In this document: in pieces, positions 45,294 through 55,362 of the stretch
How positions within the stretch are numbered: position 1 is the first letter of the stretch
Layout of the letters: every line of letters starts with the position of its first letter
Assembly: GCA_905221605.1 (NCBI GenBank)
Contig: CAJNDS010000527.1
Coordinates: forward strand, 1-64,000
DNA: 64,000 nt
From: Symbiodinium natans
Taxonomy: Eukaryota > Sar > Dinophyceae > Suessiales > Symbiodiniaceae
Direction of reading: 5' to 3'
Translations under genes and position numbers: made by a program
The notes under the pieces: model-generated
Told to the model about the DNA's origin: nothing
Databases searched by the model: none
Seen by the model: the letters and a program-made list of their open reading frames with translations, nothing else

Positions 45294-45641
45294 CCAAAGC
45301 TTGCACACGAGCATCTTTTGGTGTCGGCTCTGGCAGACACTGTACGTGCTCTGGGACAGGAGGTCAGCCTGCGTGCATTGGGGCGAGCGGTCGCCTCTAT
45401 TCAGCATCTTGCGACCACTCTGCGGGAAAGCAGCGCATGCTCCGAGCCCTCAAGTGCTTTGACTTTTCTCCCATCAGTTCACACTTGCGGATCAGCACAA
45501 ACGGTTTGCTTGATCCTAATTTCTACTCATTGGACTCATTGGACCAGTCAATATATTGCCACTCCCGAAATTATCACTCTTTGTTACTACGGAACCATGG
45601 TGCAATCAGTGCGCCTCAAAAAAGTCTCCACAGAAAGAGCC
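45294..45641 (+). CDS. plus-strand exon-like pieces, unidentified
   Basis: Two plus-strand pieces: 45300-45450 reads HLLVSALADTVRALGQEVSL (leucine-rich, helical) and about 45550-45641 reads ATPEIITLCYYGTMVQSVRL ending at a canonical GTGAGT donor (GCCGGA|GTGAGT). They may belong with the 44398-44756 piece or to another gene. Confidence 0.35.
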
Positions 45642-45845
45642 GGAGTGAGTCCAGCCCCTAAACGCAACGTTGCCTGCTTCGTGCGGTTTAGGGCCTTTGT
45701 TGGGTTTACAGGGCTTCAGGGTTTGAAATGAGTCCCTGGGTCTGAGAGGGCTGACGGGGCTTTGAGGCTTTGTGAGGGGCTTTTAGGGGAAACAGGCGCG
45801 TAAAAACCTGGTTTTTTCGTGCACTTTTGTGAAGGTTTGGGTTTT

Positions 45846-45892
45846 GGGGGGGTTGAGGGGGGGGGGGTTGTTAGGGGGGGGGGGCTACCATG
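45846..45892. repeat. poly-G tract
   Basis: Two long G runs separated by TTGTTA. Confidence 0.85.
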
Positions 45893-46095
45893 ATTACGCT
45901 ATCCATGCCCATAACCACCGGAATCTGCAGCGTTTTTGCTCCTTCTACACAACATGCTGCACCAGGATGTTTGACGTTTCGGTTACACCGACGCAGTGTC
46001 ACAAGTCTTTGTGCAGCGGTGTTGTCGTCATGATGCCCGACACCATCTAACAATACCAGCAGAAGCCACATAACATCAAAAAAACAAAACGCACA

Positions 46096-46491
46096 CTAAC
46101 TGAACCCTTGTTGTGCTGCGTAAACACGTCTAACAATCATGGTTTTATTTTGCTCGTTTGCTTGCCGCCTATTGCGGCCTGTCACGTGAAGGAGTGATGT
46201 GACTTCTGTGTCATACATTTCAGCTTGGAGTTGTAGCTTCAACAATATAAAGTTCAAACACATCGTTTTTTTAACCGTGTTTTCTTTGCTGTGGAACATT
46301 CCGAACCTAATTCTTGCGCGTGTCCTGCAACATGTAACATAAACAGACCGTCGCTTAGCAGCTAATCCAGGCGAAACCGGGCAGCGCACCATCCAGTAAC
46401 CAGGTTGTTTTAACGCGCCTGTGAACTTTTTTAGGGGCACATCCGAGAGCGCGCTGATGGATGGCCAGGATCGGATCGACCCCCTTGACAA
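46096..46491 (-). CDS. possible terminal exon, unidentified
   Basis: A minus-strand frame of about 130 codons reads PLKKFTGALKQPGYWMVRCP, then SLLHVTGRNRRQANEQNKTM, to TAA-side stop at 46096. Composition looks like protein. No family recognised. Confidence 0.35.
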   Translation of the reverse strand: MSRGSIRSWPSISALSDVPLKKFTGALKQPGYWMVRCPVSPGLAAKRRSVYVTCCRTRARIRFGMFHSKENTVKKTMCLNFILLKLQLQAEMYDTEVTSLLHVTGRNRRQANEQNKTMIVRRVYAAQQGFS

Positions 46492-46509
46492 CTGTGGCCT
46501 TTCCTGGTG

Positions 46510-46541
46510 GGGGGGGGGGGGGGGGAAGGGGGGGGGGGCTT
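46510..46541. repeat. poly-G tract
   Basis: Run of more than 25 G with an AA interruption. Confidence 0.85.
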
Positions 46542-46581
46542 ACGATAAGACTCTTCACTTAGAGCTCGTTGGCCATCTAGC

Positions 46582-46668
46582 ACCCTAAACCCTAAACCCT
46601 AAACCCTAAGCCCTAAACCCTAAACCCCAAACCCTAAGCCCCAAACCCCAAACCCCAAACCTAAACAG
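46582..46668 (-). repeat. telomere-like CCCTAAA/CCCCAAA array
   Basis: About 12 units, canonical then variant. Confidence 0.9.
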
Positions 46669-47369
46669 TATCGATTGGGCGAGAGTCGAGGTTCAGCCAT
46701 ATCAAGACTCCTCGATGCCTAGGTACTGGGGATTTGGAGAGTGTCCTTCGGGGTTTGAGTTTAGTGGGGTAAAGGACGGTTTAGGGCTTGGGGTTTAGGT
46801 TTGGGGTTTGGGGTGTAGGGAAAATCCTATGTACCCCAAGCCCTAAACGCTCTTGGGGCCCTTCGTAAACCATGAGATTCGTAGAAACATCTGTCTTGCG
46901 ATGAACCCTAACCTCAACCCCTAAACCCTCAATTCCACACAAGTTCAGCCGCCGGCAGCGCCGAGCCCAGAAGAAGGGAAGTGAAGCCCGAGGTACTGAT
47001 CCACTAGCCCTGAGCGTGCGCAGTTTGGGGTTTGGGCCTCACAGGGCTGTTACAGGGGCTGGTGTGTAGGGATTTAGGCCTTGCAGGGGAAGGTAAAAAG
47101 ACCATCGCGCAGTATAGAGCTTAGGGTAGTTCGCCAACCCAGGGTTCTTGGGGCTTCAAGGGAGTTCGGAGGCTTGCTTCGGCAACCGTGGGGTTCTCGA
47201 AGGACTTTTCCAAATCCGACAGCACTTAGGTCCAGGTACAGCCCTGCGACCGCAAGCTCCTGCCAACAGCCCTACAAAACTCCATAGGCATGACTGAATC
47301 CACCCCAAACCCTAAGCCTGACAGTAACCATAAAGGCCTCATTACTCAGTTGCTAAACGAAGCAAAAAC

Positions 47370-48391
47370 CTCCAGAGCCCACGGCGCTGCGTCTCGTAGC
47401 CGCCAGAGCCGGCCACGGCGGCGCCGGTGCCCGCGGCGGCAGCCGAGGGCGAAGCTGCCTGGAGGAGGCTTCAGGCTGTGAGGCGTTGGGTTTACGCGTC
47501 CGGGTTTTAGGGTTTAGGGTTTGGGGTTTTCGGGCTTCTTGGGCCTTGTGATTTTGCAGGGTGGGAGTGGGACTGTGATCCCGCTTCCAGGGGCCCATGT
47601 GGGCGATACCCACAAACCTTTTGAGGCCTGCTAGGTCCATCTCAAGGGCTTCTTTCCATCAGGTTTCTAGAGGGTTTCTATGGAGTGTAGGGCTTACAGG
47701 GTTCTTTCGGGTTTTTGCCGGTCTCTGTGCGTCTTTGTGGCTTTGGATTCTTCGGCTGCTAAAACCTAAATCCTCCGAGCGATTGCAGTTCTCCGTGAGG
47801 GCCCCTAGAAGCGAAAGCAATGCAGGCCTTAAGGGGCCCTCAGCCCTTAACGCCCTTAAAGCCCTCTACCCAAAAGATGCCCTTGACGGGGACAAGTGCC
47901 GGGCGGCTCCTTGTTCGGACGTTGGAGATTGAGGGGTGTGTGTGTGTGTGTGGGTGGGTGCAGCCAAGCCCTGGAGGGGAAGTTTTCTGTATTTTGGTGC
48001 CTCCTGGGGTTGAGGTCCTGGAGGGCTTAGGGTTTAGAGCTTAGGGTCTAGGGCTTCGGGCTTAGGGCTTAGGGCTTAGGGCTTAGGGTTTAGGGCTTAG
48101 GGTTGAGGGTTTGTTTGGGGGAGGGTGGTCGTGGAGTGGGAGCGGGGAGGAGGGGGAATCTTGTGGCTGGCAGGATGGAACTGCTGGTTGGCCTGCAGGG
48201 GATTTAGGGGGGGGTGTTGGTAGGTTGGGCGTCAGGGTTTTAGGGTTGAGGGTTACTAGTAGGGTTTAGGGTTTAGGGTTACAAGATTCATGGATTCCCG
48301 GGCCTCTTGCGCGTTGGCGGTCTGCATGAAGGGCCCATCTAACTTCGTGGCTGGTGCAGGCGAGGACGACGAAACCTCATCTTCCACGTCT
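47370..48391 (-). CDS. two phase-compatible exons, perhaps the 3' part of ovoA
   Basis: Exon 48391-48283 reads SPAPATKLDGPFMQTANAQE and ends at a GT donor that is itself the start of a CCCTAAA run (GTAACCCTAAACCC). Exon 47458-47370 reads GAAVAGSGGYETQRRGLW and ends at GAG|GT. Phase 0 joins them. The position just downstream of the ovoA FGE-like exons and the YET motif suit the linker before the OvoA methyltransferase domain, but this is a guess; no SAM-binding motif was found. Confidence 0.4.
48017..48112 (+). repeat. TTAGGGC/TTTAGGG variant array
   Basis: Mixed TTTAGGG and CTTAGGG units, plus orientation. Confidence 0.88.
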
Positions 48392-48661
48392 CTGCCTAAA
48401 ACCTCCCCAAACCCAGGAAACCGCCCCCAAATTCTAAGTTGTGGACTGGCAGATATGTCTGGATGGCGTGGAAGCTTCCCTAAGGTTCTGGCCCTACACT
48501 CCCTAGGCTCCCAAGCCTCCCTGAACCCTTAGGGTCCCCACCTACACATTTTAAGAACATGGGGCTCACCAGTAACGGATACTTGGCCGGGGGAGGGCTG
48601 GGAGCAAGTAAGCCTCTAAGCCCTAAACCCTGAACCCCAAACCTTCCTGTGGCCAAGTGGC

Positions 48662-51600
48662 CAGCCGGAAGCCGGAGTGCTGGAGGAAATGGGGCCGGAA
48701 GTGATACCGGCAGAACCCCGAGGCGCCATTGTCCGACTTGCCTAATTATGGATTGGAAGTATAGGGCCTAGTAGGGCATTCAGAGGGTTCATAGGGGTGT
48801 GGGCACTTCTACACTTCAACGCGGCGCCCTCTGCCCCCTCTAACCGGAGATCGCGGGTGTGAAGGTGCTGGTGGGCTTCAGGGCTTTGAGAGGTTTCGTG
48901 CAATCGTTCCCTTTTGGGGCTCTGGAAGGCAGGCTCATGTGTAGACCAAGCACCCCAAATCATGCAGAAGGGAGGGGGGACACCTTTCGGCTAGGGACCC
49001 ATTCCAAGGAAAAAAGTGGGTGCAATGGTGCAATGCGTGTGGAGGCCGTGGCGGATTAGTCTAGAGGGTTTATGGGGGGTTTTGATGGCTTAGGGTCTCA
49101 CCTCACCCGGAAACCCCGTGGAGTTACTGTTCAACTATGGGAACTATACGTAGTCATACTGCACGTACTACTATTGCGATGAATCAATACCAATGCAAGT
49201 AAAGGGCTAATGCTAGTAACACTGAAGAGTACAGCTCTTACTACTGGGTTGTAGTCCGAGGTGCTGATGTAGCTTCCGCCCATGATTATGTGATGTCGCC
49301 CATCAAAGCACGGTGTGGAGAAGTCGTCGTAGGTCTTGGAAAGGCGATTAAGTTTGTAGCTTGGGGGGGACATGGGCATTTCCCAAAATAGGAGGTACCC
49401 CGTTTGTACCCCAAATAGAAGAGAATCCCCCTAAACGGACCCCTCAAAAAGGGTATCCTATGTTCGGCAACCCCCACATGTTGGGCATAGTACTGCGGAG
49501 CTGCGACGTATCGGAACCCTCTGTTTCCCCTCTGTGCGTGGAGAAGCGCTGCTTATCGACTTCTCAGCCGCTGGCATAGTGGACCTTGAAGCCATCAAGC
49601 GGGTTGAAATGGTCCTCTGTCCATTCCCAAACGTTGCCTGCGACAGCTGAGCGTTCTAAACCGCATCATCAAGCGATCTAGCCGCACGTGCTTCATCCCC
49701 TGCATTCTCTTGCGCACCCCACGACAGGTCTGTTCAGTAAACCCTAAACCCCAACCCTAAACCCTAAACCCTAAACCCTAAACCCTAAAAACCTTATTTA
49801 AAAAAAAAAACACTGAAAGCCCCCCCCAAAAGCACAGCTCTCCAAGCTCTCCAAGCCCCGTGCCCATGGCATCGTGGTGTCCCGTCGGGGAAGCCGGAAG
49901 CGCGTCCACCGGAGACTGAGAGGCCTGGGCTAATTAAGGGTTAATTAAGGGCTAATTAAGGGCTTATAAAGGGCTTATTAAGGGTACGCAAAGGGCTTAT
50001 TAAGGGCTTAAGGTTTGGGGAGGTTAAGGTTTCTGCAGCGGATTGAAGGTTCCGGGCCGTAGTAAGGGCAAAAGTCTTTGGCTTCTCTCCGTGGCTGTCT
50101 AGGATGATGCTACGGAGTAACATGGAACGGCACTGGACTGGGGGGCAACACGTTCCGCATACTTGCACCATTTCTTGATGGCTGGTTCTCTCCGTCTCTC
50201 TCTCTCTCGCTCTCTCTATCTGTCCCTGTGTGTGTGTGTGTGTCGCAGACTTCAACAATTTGTTCTTGCCAGTATTTCGGCTTGTGTTGCGAAGAACCTG
50301 CAAAACTAAGACAGCTCACTAAACTAGCATTTCGCTGTCCAGGTCCCGCGTCTAGGAGCACGGCATAGGCCAGGTTGGCATTGGCAGCATTCGAAGCAGA
50401 AAGGGCATACTCTTCACCGCCTCAGCAACAGGTCGGGTCTTGGGAGGCGCCGAATTCCTAGCAACTTGGCAACTGCAGTTCGCTATGCGTAGGCTGCGTA
50501 GGGCACATATCTGCTGACAGCACACCGGCCCTTTAGCACCCTCAGCTGGAACCCCAAGCCCCCCTAAACCCTAAACCCTAAACCTCAAAGGATCGCCTGC
50601 ATGCATGGCCCGGTCGTAGGCCCGGGAGGCCATGTTCTCAGAGCGCGCCTGTGTCAGCATTCATGTGGGGGTTCCGAAACTAGAGGGGGGGGGGGGGGGT
50701 GTACCCTTTTTGGGGGGGTCCCTTTAAGGGGATTCTATTGTATTTGGGCTCAAAAAGGGGTACCCCTATCTTGGGAATATACCCATGCCGGAACCTTCTT
50801 TGGTTTCGCCACATCGCGAGCCTCCGGATGCCGAATCAACTGATGCTCGGCCTCCGTGATGACCCGGTACGCCTCCCAAAAACCAGCTGGGGGTCGCATG
50901 GTCCCTCAAGGGGCTCTTGTCGCCAAAGAGCTTCCGCGAGCCGTTGACGTTCAGAGGCTGGAGGTTTGTTGAGGTGTTCGTGCAGTCAATGCGCCAATCG
51001 CGTCAAGCATGGCACTTTAGGGGTAGAGAGTCCAGGATAAGCCTGAATCTTGAGGAACTCGACTGGAGCTGGAGACTGTTTCGACGAGACTGTTTCGACG
51101 ACTCTTGCATGCAAGATCCACCAGGCCAAGCCATCACCAAAACAACCTGTGCAGAATTCACTCCCAGAAATCCCAGGCCTAAACCCCAAACCTTAAACCC
51201 GAAGCCCTCAACCCTAAACCCTGAACCCTAAACCCTAAACCCTCCGCAACCCTGAGCCCTGAGTCCATCAGCATCTGATTTTCCGAGCCTCAGGGCTGCC
51301 AGCCAAACCATCCTGCCCACCAGTTTTAGGGTTTAGGGTTTAGGGTTTAGGGTTTCGGTTAGGGTTTAGGGTTTAGGGTTTAGGGCTCCGGGTTTAGGGT
51401 TTAGGGCTCCGGGTTTAGGGTTCAAGGTTTAGGGTTGAAGAGATGACTTTGAATTGAATTGAGCAACCAGCAACATGAGAAGCTGTAGACAGAAGGTAGA
51501 AGACTAGGGCAAAAGGCTCTCATCAAGAAGGGCCTGTGTATGGAATCTGTCAAATTAAGACAACTCGTATAAAGTCGGTTTACTTTGTGCACGTAGTTCT

Positions 51601-51734
51601 TTTGCCCTTTCAAGTTCGTTACCGTTCCTTCTATTCACGCCGCGTTCACTTCGTTCTCGCGAAGTTGGGGGACTTCCGAGCGGCGGCCGTTTCGGAGCGT
51701 GCCAGCAGCAAGCAGATTGGGATGAAAGAAGGGT

Positions 51735-51793
<59 letters not shown>

Positions 51794-51797
51794 CGGT

Positions 51798-51828
<31 letters not shown>

Positions 51829-54800
51829 AGGTTGAGGGTTGAGGGTTTCGGGTGTCGGGTTTAGGGGTTAGTGTGTAGGGTTTAGGGTTTCTGTTCAAAG
51901 AGAGAGTTCCTGGTTTTCAATGCCTGTCAACCTGCAAAGCCTTGTCCCTTCCAGCATCATCCTTCGGATCTTGGGGCTTCCATGGGGTGGGTGTCTTTGT
52001 ATGAGGGTTTAGGGTTTAGGGTTTAGGGTTTAGGGTTTAGGGTTTAGGCGGAACATCAGGGTGTCGATTTCGGAAGTAACCAAGAGAAAGGAAAAGGCAA
52101 GTTGCTCTAGAACAACCCCGCGTGGTGGATTCCCTATGTTGGGGCTCCTTCCTGGGGTGTTCTAGCACGGGCCTTGATTTATTTAGATTTCCCCAGCAAG
52201 GGCGCAGAACTTCGAGAACTTGAGCGCGGATTGTAGAGCTTCATTATGGGCCCTTTAAGGGGATGTTCTGTGTGCTGGGAACCCTTGGATCCACAGTTAA
52301 GGTCAAGCATTAGGACCATTGGTGTCTGCGCAGTTTAGGGTTTAGGGCTGGAAGGTTCAGAGCCCAGGGCCTAGGGCTCAGGGTTTTAGAGCTTAGGGAC
52401 GATGAAAGGGCTCACAATTTCGGGTGGTAAAAGACCTGGCGGGCAAGCATGCAGCTGGCGAGGCAGCCATGGCCCCTGAAGGTATTTAGGGCACGGTACC
52501 TGGTGCAACCCCCAACATAGATTATGAAGCCCTAGGCAGCCATTTCGGGAGTCAGGCCTGCTCTGATTTCCAGGCGCAGTAGGCGCGCGCCTCCACATTT
52601 TCAGGGTTGGGGTTCACTTACTGGGCTTCGGCTTCATGGGGCGGAGGGTTTACAGGGTTTAATGTTGACTTCACATTAGTGGATCCACCCGCAATTGTAA
52701 AATCCCGCTGCCGGAACACAATAGTGTAGCCCGCCACAATTGTAAAATCCGACCCGGGAAATCCGGTTTTTACGGGCGTGGTGCTACTACCTAATACTAA
52801 AACTAATAGTACGTCCTACCAGGATTTAGGCGAACATTATTGAGGAGGCCCTGGCCGGAGAGATTGATCAATGAAGGGGGGGGGGTTTATTAATGCGAAG
52901 TCAACATTAGGGCTTAGAGTGGGGTTTATGGGGCTTAGTTTAGGGTTTGGAGGGTTTATAGAGTTCAGAGGGCTTAATTAGGGTTCATAGTGTTGGGAAT
53001 ATCGAGTCCTGACCCGTAGGGCTTGGGGGGACTCATGAACTTCCTAAAAGACATGGTTAGACCCAAGAGGAACATAGGAATAGCAACGATACCCTTTTTA
53101 GCTTAAAGGGGTTTGTGAGGGAACCCAAGCCCTAAAAAAAAAGAAATAAGGGAACCCACTCTGGGTCCTAGATGGGGATTCAAGGCTCCGAGGTGCTAAC
53201 CCTAAACCCTAAACCCTAAACCATAGATGGGGATTCGAGGCTCCGAGGTTGCACTGCGAGAGAGTCAAGCTGCGTGCCTCATGGTAGTTGACGTCGACCG
53301 GCCAGCTCCAGGCCATTTCGATCTCCTGCACCCTAAACCCTAAACCCTAAATCCTAAACCCTAAATCCTAAACCCTAAACCCTACACCCTAAACCCTAAA
53401 CCCTAAACCCTAAACCTTAACCCCTCTTGGGGGACTGAAGGAGGCACCCTCATGAGGGGCCCCTTGAGTTTCCTGAAGGGCATGTTAGAGGGGCGGGGGT
53501 GGGGGGGGGGGGGGGGGGGGGGGGGGGCGGCATGTAAGAGATGAAGAGGCAGATGGGAGGGCATACCCTAAACCCTAAACCCCAAACCGGTAAAGGGTCG
53601 GTCCCCCTCTTATTTTTCCCTGTAAGTTGGGCGGCGAGCTGCCAAAGTGCACCATTTAGGGTTTAGGGTTTAGGTTTTAGGGCTTAGGGTTTTGGGTTTT
53701 GGGTTTTGGGTTTAGGGTTTAGGGTTTAGGGTTTAGGGTTTAGGCCTAACCCGCAAATCTATGAGCCATCCCTAGAAAACCTACAAGCCCTGTAAACCCC
53801 GACAAACCCCATAATCTCCACATCCAATACCAACAACCCTTCGAACCCTAAATCATCAAACCGTCTATGCCACAAAAAAGCTCCGAAGCGACCTGTAAAC
53901 CCTAGGGGCTAATTCCGAAGCCCCTAAGACCCTAAACCCCTAGGACCCTCAGACCCTAAACCCCTAAGCCCTAAACCCCTAAACCTCTCAACCCTAAACC
54001 CCTAAGTAAACCCTAAAACACTAAACCCTAAACCCCAAACCCCAAACCCCAAACCCCAAAACCCTTTATGAACACTGAGGGCCAGCCTCGAAGATGGTCC
54101 GGAGCTTGAACTGCATAGATCCCTGCGGCCTAAGGGCCAGGGAGGGTTCAGGCTTGGCAATTTAGGGTTCGACGTTGAAACTTGAAACTTTAGGATTCCA
54201 ACTTTAGGGCCCCGGGTTTAGGATTTCAGGCTTAGTCTTTGGATGGTCTGTGAAGGATTGCAGGCGCACGTCTCGAGTCCGCAATCCTGAGACACTACGG
54301 ACTTCGGGGGCCCGACCCATCCTGCACCCAGAAGAAGGGCCACTTCATGTTCCGGTACTTCCGCCAGTTCCATCCTTCCTCCGACCTCAGATTTGAGGTC
54401 TCCAGGGTTCCGTGTCCCTGTACGTCATGCTCAGTTCTCAAATCCAATAAGGCGAAGAGCTGAGATCCAGACCAATACTTCTCAGTTCGGTACCCGCCGC
54501 CCGCCACAAAGTGCCAAAATTCACCTGGGTGCTGCGTCCATACCCTAAACACTACCCTGACCTCAACCCTCAACCCTCAGCCCTCAGCCCTCAACCCTCA
54601 ACCCGCAACCCTCAACCCTCAACCCTCAACCCTCGACCCTCAACCCTCAACCCTCAACCCTAAGCCCTAAGCCCTAATAAAGCCCTAAACCCTACCCTCA
54701 GCCCAAAAAACCCTGACTACGGTTATGGCCTTAAGAGCCCGCAACGTGCCGAGCCGCCGTTTGTGATCAAGTACTTGCTTGCAGCGAAGTCCCCGACCTG

Positions 54801-55248
54801 GCCACAAAAGAGAGAGAACCAATAAACCCTAAACCTCAACCCCGGGAACCAGGCAGTGGCCAGCCTGCACCCTGCGATGGCCGTACTCATTGTCCCATCC
54901 ATAGCTAGGGAAGTCACGCGGCCTTGTTGTCAGATGTTGAGGGGGTTTCGGGTTTGGGGGCTTCGTGTCCAGGGCTTGGGGTTTGGGGTTTGGGGTTGGG
55001 GGCTTGGGGAATTTCCTCAGGTACACAATGATCATCTCGAAAACAAAGCAAAGACTTCAACTGGTACCTTCAACACCTTCAACCGGGGGCCCCCTTATAT
55101 GCCCCTTCTCTACCCGATACAACCCAAGTGCACACCTCAAACCAAAATCTTCACCAGCACGCTCTGGGGCTGCAGCTTGCCAAGATTCACGGCCTCGCCC
55201 TTGACAGTCAGCATCTCGTTCTTTGGGAAGTCCTGGATGCGACTGAGT
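48662..55248 (-). CDS. ovoA: OvoA-type 5-histidylcysteine sulfoxide synthase (ovothiol biosynthesis), multi-exon
   Basis: OvoA is an iron enzyme joining cysteine to histidine C5; this is its FGE-like catalytic half. Exons: 55248-55177 (FPKNEMLTVKGEAVNLG), 54904-54865 (YGWDNEYGHRRVQ), 54797-54758 (VGDFAASKYLITNG), 54524-54473 (EFWHFVAGGGYRTEKYW), 54385-54322 (SEEGWNWRKYRNMKWPFFW), 54122-54087 (GSMQFKLRTIFE), 53325-53278 (EIEMAWSWPVDVNYHE), 52590-52558 (ARAYCAWKSEQ), 50872-50818 (AYRVITEAEHQLIRHPEA), 50421-about 50362 (GEEYALSASNAANANLAY), 49637-49576 (GNVWEWTEDHFNPLDGFKVH), 49334-49257 (YDDFSTPCFDGRHHIIMGGS), 48736-48662 (CRYHFRPHFLQHSGFRL). Most joins are phase-exact, with GC, GA and GT donors. 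The order matches OvoA rather than plain EgtB (YDDFSTPCFDG, FLQHSGFR). The N-terminal DinB iron-ligand domain and the methyltransferase were not identified; the exon before GNVWEW is also uncertain. Confidence 0.92.
49371..49480. mobile_element. MITE-like element, CATG..AGGGG family, copy 2
   Basis: 110 bp in an ovoA intron, ends CATGGGCATTTCCCAAAATA and (complement) CATGTGGGGGTTGCCGAACA. It aligns along its length to 50662-50787 in the opposite orientation, including GAGAATCCCCCTAAACGGAC versus its counterpart. Confidence 0.8.
49738..49792 (-). repeat. telomere-like CCCTAAA array
   Basis: About seven units in an ovoA intron. Confidence 0.92.
49928..50015 (+). repeat. GGGCTAATTAA/GGGCTTATTAA minisatellite
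   Basis: About eight imperfect 11-12-bp units in an ovoA intron. Confidence 0.85.
50193..50243. repeat. CT then TG microsatellite
   Basis: Imperfect (CT)n followed by (TG)n. Confidence 0.85.
50662..50787. mobile_element. MITE-like element, CATG..AGGGG family, copy 3
   Basis: 126 bp, opposite orientation to copy 2, expanded by a poly-G run at 50682-50698. Ends CATGTGGGGGTTCCGAAACT and (complement) CATGGGTATATTCCCAAGAT. Confidence 0.8.
50890..52540. other. long ovoA intron
   Basis: Between exons 52590-52558 and 50872-50818. It holds CCCTAAA words near 51205-51243, a TTTAGGG array at 51324-51436, a GGGTTGA array at 51725-51845 and another TTTAGGG array near 52004-52050. A minus-strand piece near 50960-50900 (LNVNGSRKLFGDKSPLRD) is exon-like but was not placed. 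Confidence 0.5.
51725..51895 (+). repeat. GGGTTGA variant array
   Basis: About 17 almost pure GGGTTGA units with one GGGTTGACGG slip, then canonical units; in an ovoA intron. Confidence 0.95.
52660..52909. mobile_element. 250-bp MITE with 19-bp inverted ends
   Basis: Left end TAATGTTGACTTCACATTA and right end (complement) TAATGTTGACTTCGCATTA differ at one base. Internally, CAATTGTAAAATCC occurs twice (near 52692 and 52738). It lies in the ovoA intron between 53278 and 52590. TA at both edges could be a duplicated TA target. Confidence 0.85.
53193..53222 (-). repeat. short CCCTAAA array inside a local duplication
   Basis: TAGATGGGGATTCRAGGCTCCGAGGT occurs on both sides (about 53170 and 53224), as if the repeats were inserted with or between a duplicated about 26-bp segment. 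Confidence 0.7.
53329..53420 (-). repeat. CCCTAAA array touching an ovoA splice acceptor
   Basis: On the gene strand it reads TTTAGGGTTTAGGGTGCAG|GAGATC, so the last unit runs straight into the acceptor of exon 53325-53278. Confidence 0.93.
53496..53528. repeat. poly-G tract
   Basis: More than 25 consecutive G after GGGGGTGG. Confidence 0.88.
53653..53746 (+). repeat. TTTAGGG array with TTTTGGG variants
   Basis: About 13 units in an ovoA intron. Confidence 0.92.
54552..54680 (-). repeat. AACCCTC variant array
   Basis: Tandem CAACCCT units (complement GGGTTGA) then CCCTAAG, about 25 bp from the acceptor of ovoA exon 54524-54473. Confidence 0.93.
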
Positions 55249-55263
55249 CTGCGGGGAGCACGT

Positions 55264-55362
55264 CCTAGGGTTTAGGGTTTAGGGTTTAGGGTGTAGGGCT
55301 TAGGGTTTAGGGTTTAGGGTGTAGGGTTTAGGGTTTAGGGTGTAGGGTTTAGGGTTTAGGGT
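55264..55362 (+). repeat. TTTAGGG/TGTAGGG array near the first seen ovoA exon
   Basis: Alternating TTTAGGG and TGTAGGG units, about 16 bp from the acceptor of exon 55248-55177. Confidence 0.93.
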
